Below, one piece after another: positions 53,633 to 62,067 of a DNA stretch of 64,000 bases (position 1 is its first letter; the number at the start of each line of letters is the position of its first letter). The position numbers and the translations under genes were made by a program. Source of the stretch: Pseudoalteromonas sp. Scap06 (lineage in GTDB: Bacteria > Pseudomonadota > Gammaproteobacteria > Enterobacterales > Alteromonadaceae); the NCBI RefSeq assembly GCF_013394165.1, contig NZ_CP041331.1, positions 620,001 to 684,000 of the forward strand, read 5' to 3'. The notes under the pieces are model-generated. The model did no database searches and was not told the DNA's origin. It worked only from the letters and a program-made list of their open reading frames with translations.

Positions 53633-56203
53633 ATGAAATTAAAAAGCAACGCGCTTCAACAGGCCATCAAATTTGCTCTAGCAACAACAGCCGCAGGCTT
53701 GTTTGTTTCTGGTTCAGCAATTGCTCAAGAAGAGCAAACAGAAGTTAAAGTAAACAAAAATGTAGAAAAAATTGCCGTAGTAGGTACGCGCTCTGCGCCC
53801 CGCTCTATTGGTGACTCACCTGTTCCTATCGATATCATCGGTGGTGAAGAACTTAGCAAATCAGGTAATACTGATATGCTAGAGCTGTTAAAAGGGGCTA
53901 TTCCTTCTTTAAACGTTCACTCAATGCCAATTAGTGATGCCGCTTCACTAGTGCGCCCTGCAAACTTACGCGGACTACCTTCAGATAGCACATTAATCTT
54001 ACTTAACGGCAAACGTCGTCATCGCGCTTCAGTTATTGCCTTTTTAGGTGGTGGTATTAATGATGGTGCGCAAGGTGCCGACATTTCAGTTATTCCAAGT
54101 ATTGCACTGAAACAAGTAGAAGTACTTCGCGATGGTGCTGCTGCACAATATGGTTCTGATGCAATTGCTGGGGTTTTAAACTTCCAACTTAAAGATGCCT
54201 CGGAAGGCGGGTCATTTGAAGTTCGAAAAGGCCAATATTACGAAGGCGACGGTGATACAACCCAAATTTCAGGTAATGTGGGTTTACCGTTTACCGATAG
54301 CGGTTTTGCAAATTTAAGCTTTCAGTACAAAACAGCCGATGCGACTAGCCGCTCGGTACAAAGACCGGATGCCGCAGCACTTGATGCAGCTGGTGTTCCC
54401 GACATTGCTCCAATCACCCAAGTATGGGGTGCACCAGAGGTTGATGACGACATCTCTATCTTTGGTAATGTTGGTTTAGAGCTAACTAATGACTCACAAT
54501 TTTATATGTTTGGTAACTATTCTGAACGTGATGTACGTGGTGGTTTTTATTACCGTAACCCGCATACTCGCCCTGGTGCATACTCAAATGATGGTGGCGA
54601 AACACTCCTTGTTGGTGATTTAACCGGCGACATGAGCGGTAATTGTCCAACAATCATGATTGATGACAACGTTCTTGATAACCCTGACTACATTAATGGT
54701 GTAGCAAACAACCCTGATTGTTTCGCATTTAACGAAATGCTTCCGGGCGGTTTTACACCAAACTTTGGTGGCAATATCACAGATACGTCACTCACTATTG
54801 GTACTAAAGGCGAGTTTACTGGCGGCTTTTTAGAAGGCGCTTACTATGATTTAAGCGGTACTGTAGGGTATAACGAATCTCGCTACTTTATATACGACAC
54901 AATCAATGCATCATTGGGTCCAGATAGCCCGCGTGATTTTAGCCCAGGTAAATATGAACAATTAGAGAAAAACTTTAATTTTGATATTTCAAAGGGTTTT
55001 GACTTTGACTTAGCTTACGATGTAAACATTGCCGGTGGTTTAGAGTGGCATGAAGAAACCTTTACCGTGGTATCAGGCGATGAAGCTTCGTTTATAGCTG
55101 GCCCACTAACTGATCAAGGTTTTGGTATTGGTTCTAACGGTTTCCCTGGATTTAAACCATCAGATGCAGGCGAATACGACCGTCGAAACTATGCAGCTTA
55201 CATTGATATTGAAGCGCCATTTACTGAAGAGTTCTTAATGGGCTTAGCGCTTCGCTACGAAGATTACGATACCTTTGGTTCAACCACTAACTATAAGTTA
55301 ATGGGTCAATACCACCTTACTGATGATCTGAATATTCGAGGTTCAATTAGCACCGGTTTCCGTGCACCTACCGTAGGCCAAGCGAATGTTAGTAACGTAC
55401 AAACTAACTTAAGCAGTGGTGTACTGGTAGATTCAGCTTTGTTACCACCTACAAACCCAATTGCTATTCAACTTGGTGGTACTGAACTTGAGCCTGAGGA
55501 ATCACAAAGCTATACCTTTGGTGCGGTATACACCATGGGCGATTTATTCTTAACAGTTGATTACTACAACATCCAAGTAGATGATCGTATTAGTCAGTCA
55601 GATAAAATAGAACTTAGCCAAGCAGATAAAGACACGCTCGAAGCTGCCGGTGTACCTAACGTACAAAACTTAGCGCAAGTTAGTTTCTTTACCAATGACT
55701 TTGATACCACTACTCAAGGTGTTGACTTAGTGGCTAACTACTCAGCTGAATTATTCAATGGTAGTTCTACATTTAGCTTAGCGTACAACTGGAATGAAAC
55801 AGAAGTAACACGCTCAAGTGATATCACAGGAGCATTTAAAGTAAGCCGTCTTGAAAATGATTTACCTAATCACCGTGCAACACTGAGCTGGGCACAGCAA
55901 TGGGAAAGCTTTTCAGCATTTTCTCGCCTTAATTACTTTGGTGAGTACCAAGGTGTTCACGTAGATTATGATGAAACCGCTAAAATAGCTGATGCAGCAG
56001 TAACATTAGATGTTGAAGTAACTTACTTTATGAATGACTCAATCAGTTTCTCAGTCGGTGCACAAAACCTACTGGACCAAGAAGCAGAGAAACTTGATTT
56101 TACCGTAGCACCTAATAACAATTGGGGTGGTAAGTACTACGAAACTTCTCCATACGGTATTAATGGTGGTTTTTACTACGCTAAAGCAACCTATACTTTC
56201 TAA
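53633..56203 (+). CDS. TonB-dependent receptor without carboxypeptidase-like domain
   Basis: An 856-residue outer-membrane receptor. The signal peptide ends near residue 32 (SAIAQ); the TonB box is EKIAVVGTR; the plug (about 50-170) has ANLRGLPSDSTLILLNGKRRHRAS and VEVLRDGAAAQYGSDAIAGV; the barrel has the FRAPTVGQANV and YGINGGFYY segments and ends in TF. This is the catecholate, vitamin or sugar receptor type; the ligand is not evident. It differs in architecture from the Oar-like pair at 13600-20252. A terminator follows, then a sulfotransferase gene. Confidence 0.9.
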   Translation: MKLKSNALQQAIKFALATTAAGLFVSGSAIAQEEQTEVKVNKNVEKIAVVGTRSAPRSIGDSPVPIDIIGGEELSKSGNTDMLELLKGAIPSLNVHSMPISDAASLVRPANLRGLPSDSTLILLNGKRRHRASVIAFLGGGINDGAQGADISVIPSIALKQVEVLRDGAAAQYGSDAIAGVLNFQLKDASEGGSFEVRKGQYYEGDGDTTQISGNVGLPFTDSGFANLSFQYKTADATSRSVQRPDAAALDAAGVPDIAPITQVWGAPEVDDDISIFGNVGLELTNDSQFYMFGNYSERDVRGGFYYRNPHTRPGAYSNDGGETLLVGDLTGDMSGNCPTIMIDDNVLDNPDYINGVANNPDCFAFNEMLPGGFTPNFGGNITDTSLTIGTKGEFTGGFLEGAYYDLSGTVGYNESRYFIYDTINASLGPDSPRDFSPGKYEQLEKNFNFDISKGFDFDLAYDVNIAGGLEWHEETFTVVSGDEASFIAGPLTDQGFGIGSNGFPGFKPSDAGEYDRRNYAAYIDIEAPFTEEFLMGLALRYEDYDTFGSTTNYKLMGQYHLTDDLNIRGSISTGFRAPTVGQANVSNVQTNLSSGVLVDSALLPPTNPIAIQLGGTELEPEESQSYTFGAVYTMGDLFLTVDYYNIQVDDRISQSDKIELSQADKDTLEAAGVPNVQNLAQVSFFTNDFDTTTQGVDLVANYSAELFNGSSTFSLAYNWNETEVTRSSDITGAFKVSRLENDLPNHRATLSWAQQWESFSAFSRLNYFGEYQGVHVDYDETAKIADAAVTLDVEVTYFMNDSISFSVGAQNLLDQEAEKLDFTVAPNNNWGGKYYETSPYGINGGFYYAKATYTF

Positions 56204-56220
56204 AATGTGTTAACAACAAG

Positions 56221-56254
56221 AAAAGGCGAAATGTGTAATGCATTTCGCCTTTTT
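56221..56254 (+). terminator. Terminator of the third receptor gene
   Basis: AAAAGGCGAAATG and CATTTCGCCTTTT with a seven-base loop, then a T-run, 18 bp after the stop. Confidence 0.9.
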
Positions 56255-56347
56255 ATTACCCTCTATAAACCCATTTAAAATGACCATTACACTCGCATTT
56301 TTTATGGCGTTAGGGTTATAGTAAATAAAAAGAATATTTGTTGTATT

Positions 56348-57790
56348 ATGCTACTAAAAAAAGCAAATGAGTTATTATCACAAAACAAGCTTAGAGAAGC
56401 TGAGTTTCATTACAAAACGCTTTTACAATCAGAGCCAGACAATGGTGACGCCCTATTTGGCCTAGGTAAGGTAGCATTGCGTTTAGAACAATTTGATGCC
56501 GCTGTGTATATACTACAACGGGCGTGTCAGCATCTACCCTATGTATTAGAACCCTTATATGCACTAAGTGATGCATTTAATGCGGTCAACTCCCCTGAAG
56601 ATGCGCAAAAAGTACTCGAATACGCAGCCAGTATTGCTACAGAAAACCCAGACACTCATTATTATTTAGCTCAGCACTATTTAAACTTTGGCGAGCTTGA
56701 TAAAGCGCAGGCCACATTTGAGGAGGCATTAAAGCTTGGGATAGCACCGGTTACGGCTTATGTTTTATTTGAATTGGTACAATTAGGGCGCTTTAATAAA
56801 GCAAATAATTACATTGATCAGTTACACCATTTTTTAACGCAAACAAATAACCTACGCTTAAAAATGGTCTGTTACTATGCTTTAGCTAAAAGTTACGACA
56901 AGTTAGATGATACTGATCAAGCATTTAATTACTTTGTTATTGCCAATCAGCAACAACGTAAACTCAGTGAATTTAATACTGAGGATTTAATTGGGTTTTA
57001 TGATCAACTTATTGAATATCACAATGAAAGTGTGCTCAATTTAGCAAAACTAAACAAACAGTACCCTGTCACACCCGTGTTTATTATTGGCATGCCACGA
57101 AGCGGTTCAACCTTACTTGAGCAAATGTTAGCAGGGCACAGTCAATGGGCAACGCTTGGAGAGGACACCAGTATTAGTAATAAGGTAGTTGCTTTTTTAG
57201 AACATAAAACAGGATTACGCTACCCTCAATGTTTAGCTAAACTAACAACGCCTTTAATTAACCAAGCCAGAGATATTTATTTAGATACGTTAAGCTCTTT
57301 TGGAGGCAACTGCCCATTTGTGATCAATAAACTGCCGAGCAACTATCAAAACTTAGGGCTAATTTATATTTTATTCCCAGATGCTAAGTTTATTAACCTG
57401 ACCCGCAACTTTCACGCAACCGCCTTTTCAGTGTTTACTAATTACTTTGCTGAAAACGAACCCTATTTTTGTGATTTAAATCAGTTTACTTTGTACCATC
57501 AGCTTTATGAAAAACTGATGAGCCATTGGCAGCAATTTAACCGCTTAGCTATTTATAATTTAAGTTACGAGCAGTTAATTGAAAATCCCAAGGAACAGTT
57601 AACCGCACTATTGAGTTTTACGGGCTGCGAATTTGAACACACTTGTTTAGACTTTTACAAAAATAAAAGCGCCGTTACAACGCTTAGTAAACATGCCATC
57701 AGGCAACCTGTAAATAACAAAAGCCTTGATAAGTGGCAGCGTTATGAAGCCCCTTTACTTAATTTGCTCTCGTTGCCTCAAACCAGTTAA
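56348..57790 (+). CDS. TPR-repeat sulfotransferase
   Basis: A 480-residue protein with tetratricopeptide repeats in the first 200 or so residues (ALFGLGKVALRLEQFD and HYYLAQHYLNFGELDKA are repeat units) and a C-terminal PAPS-dependent sulfotransferase domain. The phosphosulfate-binding loop is at 248-256 (GMPRSGSTL), and the segment around LTRNFHATAFS fits the 3'-phosphate site. Such fusions are often found beside TonB-dependent receptors in marine gammaproteobacteria, with unknown acceptors. There is no good Shine-Dalgarno. It overlaps the convergent hydrolase by 32 bp. Confidence 0.85.
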   Translation: MLLKKANELLSQNKLREAEFHYKTLLQSEPDNGDALFGLGKVALRLEQFDAAVYILQRACQHLPYVLEPLYALSDAFNAVNSPEDAQKVLEYAASIATENPDTHYYLAQHYLNFGELDKAQATFEEALKLGIAPVTAYVLFELVQLGRFNKANNYIDQLHHFLTQTNNLRLKMVCYYALAKSYDKLDDTDQAFNYFVIANQQQRKLSEFNTEDLIGFYDQLIEYHNESVLNLAKLNKQYPVTPVFIIGMPRSGSTLLEQMLAGHSQWATLGEDTSISNKVVAFLEHKTGLRYPQCLAKLTTPLINQARDIYLDTLSSFGGNCPFVINKLPSNYQNLGLIYILFPDAKFINLTRNFHATAFSVFTNYFAENEPYFCDLNQFTLYHQLYEKLMSHWQQFNRLAIYNLSYEQLIENPKEQLTALLSFTGCEFEHTCLDFYKNKSAVTTLSKHAIRQPVNNKSLDKWQRYEAPLLNLLSLPQTS

Positions 57791-58667
57791 GCACATCCAT
57801 AAACTGTTCTTGACGTGCCTGAGGGTGAGTAAGCATATTTATATGGTCGTAATCTACTTTGTGCCCAAAGCGGCGGCCATATATTTGCATCTTTTGCACC
57901 CCAGTACCTGACTCATCAATAAATTTTTGAATATCGATAGGCTGTGCCAATGCTTTATCTTTTACTGCCGCAATATGTAACGTTGGAGGAAGCGTAAGAT
58001 TTGCTAATGTTTTAGCGTAGTCAAAGCCGTCATCACTGTCTATCCATGGCTTTTGCTTGGCCCACTGCATACTTTGGTAATGCGACTTTTGAGTTTCATC
58101 ATCACTGCCCCACTTTAAGCGTTTTGCCGGTAAATAACCGTGTTTTTTCGCTAAAATTGGTGCCATAAAATACCAAATCAAATTGGCCTGGAATAATTTT
58201 TTTGGGTGGTTATTAAATAGCGAACGCTTTGAACCAAAATAGGCACACGCTTTTACATCGTTTATCAACTCAGGGAAGCGAGCAAACACGCTATTAAGCA
58301 ACACCCCCCCCCAAGAATGAGCAACTAAAAAGTCAGGTTTTTTACTCTCTAACTGTTCAATTTTTTCAATGAATGCCGGAATATCCTCAACAATCGCCTC
58401 AGTTTGTCCATAACGTGCTTGTTTACAAATGGCAGGCTTACTTTCACCACGCCCGCGTAAATCAGCTACGTAGCAACTATACCCTTGTTCAGCTAAAAAA
58501 GGCGCTAACCCTTTATTGCTATGAGTGTAAAATATTTTGCCATTTTCTACCGCGCCATGAATTAATAGCACCACAGGCCCACTTGGCTGCTGGTTTGCGA
58601 TACGGCGCAAATGCAGTGTTTGATGGTTACCTAATTTAATAAAAACAGACTGTTGAGTAACTGCCAA
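57759..58667 (-). CDS. Alpha/beta-hydrolase fold protein
   Basis: A 302-residue serine hydrolase. The nucleophile elbow AHSWGG carries S118; the oxyanion strand LLIHGAVENG and RGRGES fit the family; an aspartate and late histidine (DHINMLTH) complete the triad. No signal peptide. The substrate is not evident; esterase or lipase-like activity is likely. The elbow is written in DNA as nine consecutive G's (+ strand C's at 58304-58312), a possible slippage site. It is convergent with the sulfotransferase and divergent from the rlmF unit. Confidence 0.85.
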   Translation of the reverse strand: MAVTQQSVFIKLGNHQTLHLRRIANQQPSGPVVLLIHGAVENGKIFYTHSNKGLAPFLAEQGYSCYVADLRGRGESKPAICKQARYGQTEAIVEDIPAFIEKIEQLESKKPDFLVAHSWGGVLLNSVFARFPELINDVKACAYFGSKRSLFNNHPKKLFQANLIWYFMAPILAKKHGYLPAKRLKWGSDDETQKSHYQSMQWAKQKPWIDSDDGFDYAKTLANLTLPPTLHIAAVKDKALAQPIDIQKFIDESGTGVQKMQIYGRRFGHKVDYDHINMLTHPQARQEQFMDVLNWFEATRAN

Positions 58668-58700
58668 AGCGAATTCCTTATAATTGCTAACAACTCATCC

Positions 58701-58718
58701 TACCAGTAATAACTGGTA
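58701..58718. promoter_or_regulatory. Inverted repeat in the hydrolase/rlmF divergent region
   Basis: TACCAGT, AATA, ACTGGTA: a perfect 7-bp inverted repeat with a four-base centre. It lies 34 bp from the hydrolase start on one side and 17 bp from the leader ORF start on the other, so it could be an operator for either unit or a leader hairpin. Confidence 0.4.
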
Positions 58719-58734
58719 AGCCAAAGGGAAAATT

Positions 58735-58800
58735 ATGCACTTTTTCTGTCTGTATTTGTTACTATTGGCTTTTATTCCTGTTGTTAAAAAAGCCTCATGA
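58735..58800 (+). CDS. 21-codon leader ORF coupled to rlmF
   Basis: A short ORF, MHFFCLYLLLLAFIPVVKKAS, with a strong AAAGGGA Shine-Dalgarno six bases before its ATG. Its stop overlaps the rlmF start as ATGA. The peptide is hydrophobic with a basic end, like a single membrane segment. rlmF has no Shine-Dalgarno of its own (the bases before its ATG are AAAAAAGCCTC), so rlmF translation probably depends on ribosomes finishing this ORF. It could instead be a small membrane protein. Confidence 0.6.
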   Translation: MHFFCLYLLLLAFIPVVKKAS

Positions 58801-59729
58801 AAGCAAAATCAACTCGTTCTAAATTACATCCGCGCAATCAACACAAAAATGGTTACGATTTTAATTTGCTTACCTCGCAAACCCCTTCGTTAACTGCTTT
58901 TTTAATTACGACTCCAGCAGGCAATCAAAGTATTGATTTTAGTAATAACTTAGCTGTAAAAACCTTGAATCAGGCGCTATTAAAAAGTCATTACAACATT
59001 AACTTTTGGGACATTCCTGAGCACAATTTATGCCCACCTATTCCAGGTAGAGTTGACTATATTCATTACTTAGCTGACTTACTCAGCGAAGATAATCAGC
59101 AGGTTATTCCCACTGGCCGACAAATTAAAGTGCTTGATATAGGCACTGGCGCTAACTTAGTTTACCCGCTAACGGGCAGTAGCGAATACCAATGGCACTT
59201 TACTGGCAGCGATATAGACTCTGCAGCAATCAAAATAGCCAAGCAACTCGCTCAGTTTAATGATTTAAAAATAACGCTTAAACAACAAAAAAATCCTGAA
59301 CATATTTTTAAAGGGGTGATTAATGCGAAAGATTTGTATCATTTAACGATGTGTAACCCGCCATTTCACGCCAGTGCAGAAGAAGCCAATAAAGGCAGTG
59401 AACGCAAATGGAAAAACTTAGGCAAAGCGCCTTCGCAAGCACTTAATTTTGGAGGACAAAGCAATGAGCTATGGTGTGAAGGTGGTGAGCTGGCCTTTAT
59501 TTCTAGCATGATTAAAGAAAGCAGTGATTACAGTGACCAAGTAATTTGGTTTACCTCGTTGGTTTCTAAAAAAGAAACTCTGGCAGCCTTACAAGCACAG
59601 CTAAAACAACAGCCTATTAGTGAATTTAAAATTGTTGAAATGGCACAAGGGCAAAAAGTCAGTCGCTTTATTGCATGGAGCTATTTTGATAAGGCCACCC
59701 GTGAACAAATTTGTGAAGAATTAGCATAA
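58797..59729 (+). CDS. rlmF: 23S rRNA (adenine-1618-N6)-methyltransferase
   Basis: SAM-dependent enzyme that methylates A1618 of 23S rRNA, 310 residues, the RlmF length. N-terminal LHPRNQHKNGYDF matches the family, VLDIGTGANLVYPL is the SAM loop and CNPPFHASAEEA is the catalytic NPPF motif. Start is the ATGA overlap with the leader ORF. It precedes ltaE by 20 bp; the two may share a transcript. Confidence 0.93.
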   Translation: MKAKSTRSKLHPRNQHKNGYDFNLLTSQTPSLTAFLITTPAGNQSIDFSNNLAVKTLNQALLKSHYNINFWDIPEHNLCPPIPGRVDYIHYLADLLSEDNQQVIPTGRQIKVLDIGTGANLVYPLTGSSEYQWHFTGSDIDSAAIKIAKQLAQFNDLKITLKQQKNPEHIFKGVINAKDLYHLTMCNPPFHASAEEANKGSERKWKNLGKAPSQALNFGGQSNELWCEGGELAFISSMIKESSDYSDQVIWFTSLVSKKETLAALQAQLKQQPISEFKIVEMAQGQKVSRFIAWSYFDKATREQICEELA

Positions 59730-59749
59730 AAGCCACATAAGGACACCTC

Positions 59750-60754
59750 ATGATAGATTTTCGCTCAGATACAGTAACAAAACCGTGCAGCAAAATGCGG
59801 GACATTATGTATCATGCCCCCGTTGGCGATGATGTGTATGGTGATGATGAAAGTGTAAACCAATTAGAAGCTTATGCTCGATTACGTTTTAATATGCAAG
59901 ATGCACTTTTTTGTAGCTCAGGCACACAAACAAATCTGCTTGCATTAATGGCCCATTGTGAACGTGGCGATGAGTATATATGTGGCCAAAGTGCTCATAA
60001 CTACAAGTTTGAAGGCGGTGGCGCTGCCGTTTTAGGCTCTATTCAGCCACAGCCTATTGAAAATGAAGCCGATGGTAGTTTGTGTTTTACTAAAATTGCT
60101 GCAGCAATTAAACCCGATGATAGCCACTTTGCAAAAACCCGCCTGTTAAGCCTTGAAAACACCATAGGTGGTAAAGTACTGGGTATTGATTATTTACTCA
60201 AAGCCCGCGAATTTGTTAATCAACATAACTTAGCACTGCATTTAGATGGTGCCCGCGCTTTTAATGCCGCTGCCGAGCTTAACGTTGATATTAAAGAAAT
60301 AACCCAACATTTTGACTCTGTATCTATTTGTTTATCAAAAGGGTTAGGTGCACCTGTTGGTTCATTATTGCTTGGTTCAACAGCATTGATAGCCAAAGCA
60401 AGACGCTGGCGAAAAGTGCTTGGCGGTGGTATGCGCCAAGTGGGTATATTAGCTGCTGCAGGGCAATATGCCTTAGAAAATAACACGCAACGTTTAGTCG
60501 ATGACCACGCTAACGCGCGTTATTTAGCAAAACAGTTAAGTGAAATTTCAGGCTTTAACGTAAATATGAGTAATACCACAAATATGGTTTACGCTACGTT
60601 TGATAACAGCATAAACATCACAAAACTAGCAGCCGATTTAAAAGCACAAGACATTGTGTTTAGCCCAAGTAAGCAACTTAGGCTAGTAACCCATTTAGGT
60701 ATTACTAAAGCGGATATTGATACCTTTATAAAAGCCTTAACGGCCCATATTTAA
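59750..60754 (+). CDS. ltaE: Low-specificity L-threonine aldolase
   Basis: PLP enzyme cleaving threonine and allo-threonine to glycine and acetaldehyde, 334 residues, the E. coli LtaE length. It opens [12 protein letters not shown], has [26 protein letters not shown], and the PLP-lysine segment [21 protein letters not shown] precedes the ATG. The last 18 bp overlap the convergent thymidine kinase gene. Confidence 0.95.
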   Translation: MIDFRSDTVTKPCSKMRDIMYHAPVGDDVYGDDESVNQLEAYARLRFNMQDALFCSSGTQTNLLALMAHCERGDEYICGQSAHNYKFEGGGAAVLGSIQPQPIENEADGSLCFTKIAAAIKPDDSHFAKTRLLSLENTIGGKVLGIDYLLKAREFVNQHNLALHLDGARAFNAAAELNVDIKEITQHFDSVSICLSKGLGAPVGSLLLGSTALIAKARRWRKVLGGGMRQVGILAAAGQYALENNTQRLVDDHANARYLAKQLSEISGFNVNMSNTTNMVYATFDNSINITKLAADLKAQDIVFSPSKQLRLVTHLGITKADIDTFIKALTAHI

Positions 60755-61321
60755 CGCGGCTTTATAATGTTTGCGGCACACCGACTCATAACGGTCGTTG
60801 CCGCCAATTTCTACTTGGTTGCCATCGGCAATAGCCTCGCCATTTTCATCGGTACGTAATACGTGATTTGCTTTACGCCCACAATGACATACCGTTTTAA
60901 GTTCTATTAACTTATCAGCCCAAGCAAGTAAATATTGCGAGCCGCTAAATAACTCACCTCTAAAGTCGTTTCTTAAGCCGTAACACAATACGGGAATACC
61001 TAATTCATCGACTACATCGGTTAGCTGCATAACTTGATCTTTAGATAAAAACTGACATTCATCCACGAGCACACAATGGCGTTTTTTATCACTATTGAGC
61101 GATTTAATTAGCTCGTATACATCTTTATTAGCATCATAAATATGTGCATCTGCTTGAAGGCCTATACGTGAGGATACTTTGCCCACTCCTGCTCTATCGT
61201 CAATGGCAGCGGTGAGGATCACCGGCTCCATACCACGCTCTTTATAATTAAATGCTGATTGTAATAAAGTGGTTGATTTACCTGCATTCATTGCAGAGTA
61301 GTAAAAGTATAATTGCGCCAT
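60737..61321 (-). CDS. tdk: Thymidine kinase, type II
   Basis: Phosphorylates thymidine in salvage. The 194 residues match the bacterial zinc-containing type: P-loop SAMNAGKST (residues 9-17), the catalytic DECQF segment, and zinc cysteines in the CHCG and VCRKH segments near the C-terminus. It shares nucleoside-salvage function with udp and cdd in this window. It is convergent with ltaE. Confidence 0.95.
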   Translation of the reverse strand: MAQLYFYYSAMNAGKSTTLLQSAFNYKERGMEPVILTAAIDDRAGVGKVSSRIGLQADAHIYDANKDVYELIKSLNSDKKRHCVLVDECQFLSKDQVMQLTDVVDELGIPVLCYGLRNDFRGELFSGSQYLLAWADKLIELKTVCHCGRKANHVLRTDENGEAIADGNQVEIGGNDRYESVCRKHYKAALNMGR

Positions 61322-61400
61322 GGCCGTGCCTTCAAATAAAAAGTGCGCTTATGCTACCCTAAAGTGCAGAGAATACAAATTTGGAAACGCTATTTTATTT

Positions 61401-61597
61401 AACCTGAACTCTGGTTAAGAGATTTACTAACATTTTGAATCAAAAATGATATTTGTGCTTATTTTTCTCTAGCTAGCGATTTTTAGTGAAAACAAGGCGA
61501 AATTACGCGTCAATAGCTCGCCTAATGCAAGTAAATTCAACGCAGTTAGCGCTGAAAATAGCTGCTTGAGATGGATTTATTAGCCGGAGTTCAGGTT
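61401..61597. mobile_element. 197-bp MITE-like palindromic element
   Basis: Ends AACCTGAACTCTGG (61401-61414) and CCGGAGTTCAGGTT (61584-61597) are 14-bp inverted repeats with one mismatch. The flanking ATTT (61397-61400 and 61598-61601) could be a 4-bp target duplication. The interior is an imperfect palindrome (for example GGCGA ... TCGCC near the middle and TAGCGATTTTTAG matched by CTGAAAATAGCT further on). It has no coding capacity. The right end abuts the ogt stop codon. It looks like a non-autonomous element; no second copy was seen in this window. Confidence 0.6.
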
Positions 61598-61599
61598 AT

Positions 61600-62067
61600 T
61601 TATTTTGCTTCATGCTCTAGTAACCATTGCTTGCGCTCTAGGCCACCTGCATAACCAGTTAGCTTTTTATTTGCACCAATGATGCGGTGACACGGCACAA
61701 TAATACTGATTGGATTTTTACCATTTGCAGCCCCCACCGCCCTCACTGCTTTAGGATTATTTAATTGTATGGCAATATCTTTATAGGTTGCCACTTTAGC
61801 AAACGGTACGCTTTGTAATGCCTGCCATACGCTTTGCTGAAATGGTGTGCCGCCAGTATCAAGCTCTAAATCAAACTCAGTACGCGTATGAGCAAAGTAC
61901 TCGTTAAGCTGTGCCACACAAGATAAAACATGTGAATTAGTCACCTTATTTAAAGGGGTACTAATATAACTGGTCGGTGGATAAAACCCCACATAACTAA
62001 TACCGTTTTCAGTTGCCTGAATAATAATATCGTCAATCGGGCTGGGTAAACTGGTTTGCACTATCAT
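61600..62067 (-). CDS. ogt: Methylated-DNA-protein cysteine methyltransferase
   Basis: Suicide enzyme that removes O6-alkyl groups from guanine. The active site PCHRIIG has the acceptor cysteine at about residue 126 in the 155-residue protein; the helix-turn-helix AVRAVGAANGKNPI is present. The start is ATG 62067, which forms an ATGA overlap with the upstream Ada/AlkA gene; the in-frame TTG at 62079 is not needed. The stop codon falls in the likely target-site repeat of the palindromic element. Confidence 0.95.
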   Translation of the reverse strand: MIVQTSLPSPIDDIIIQATENGISYVGFYPPTSYISTPLNKVTNSHVLSCVAQLNEYFAHTRTEFDLELDTGGTPFQQSVWQALQSVPFAKVATYKDIAIQLNNPKAVRAVGAANGKNPISIIVPCHRIIGANKKLTGYAGGLERKQWLLEHEAK

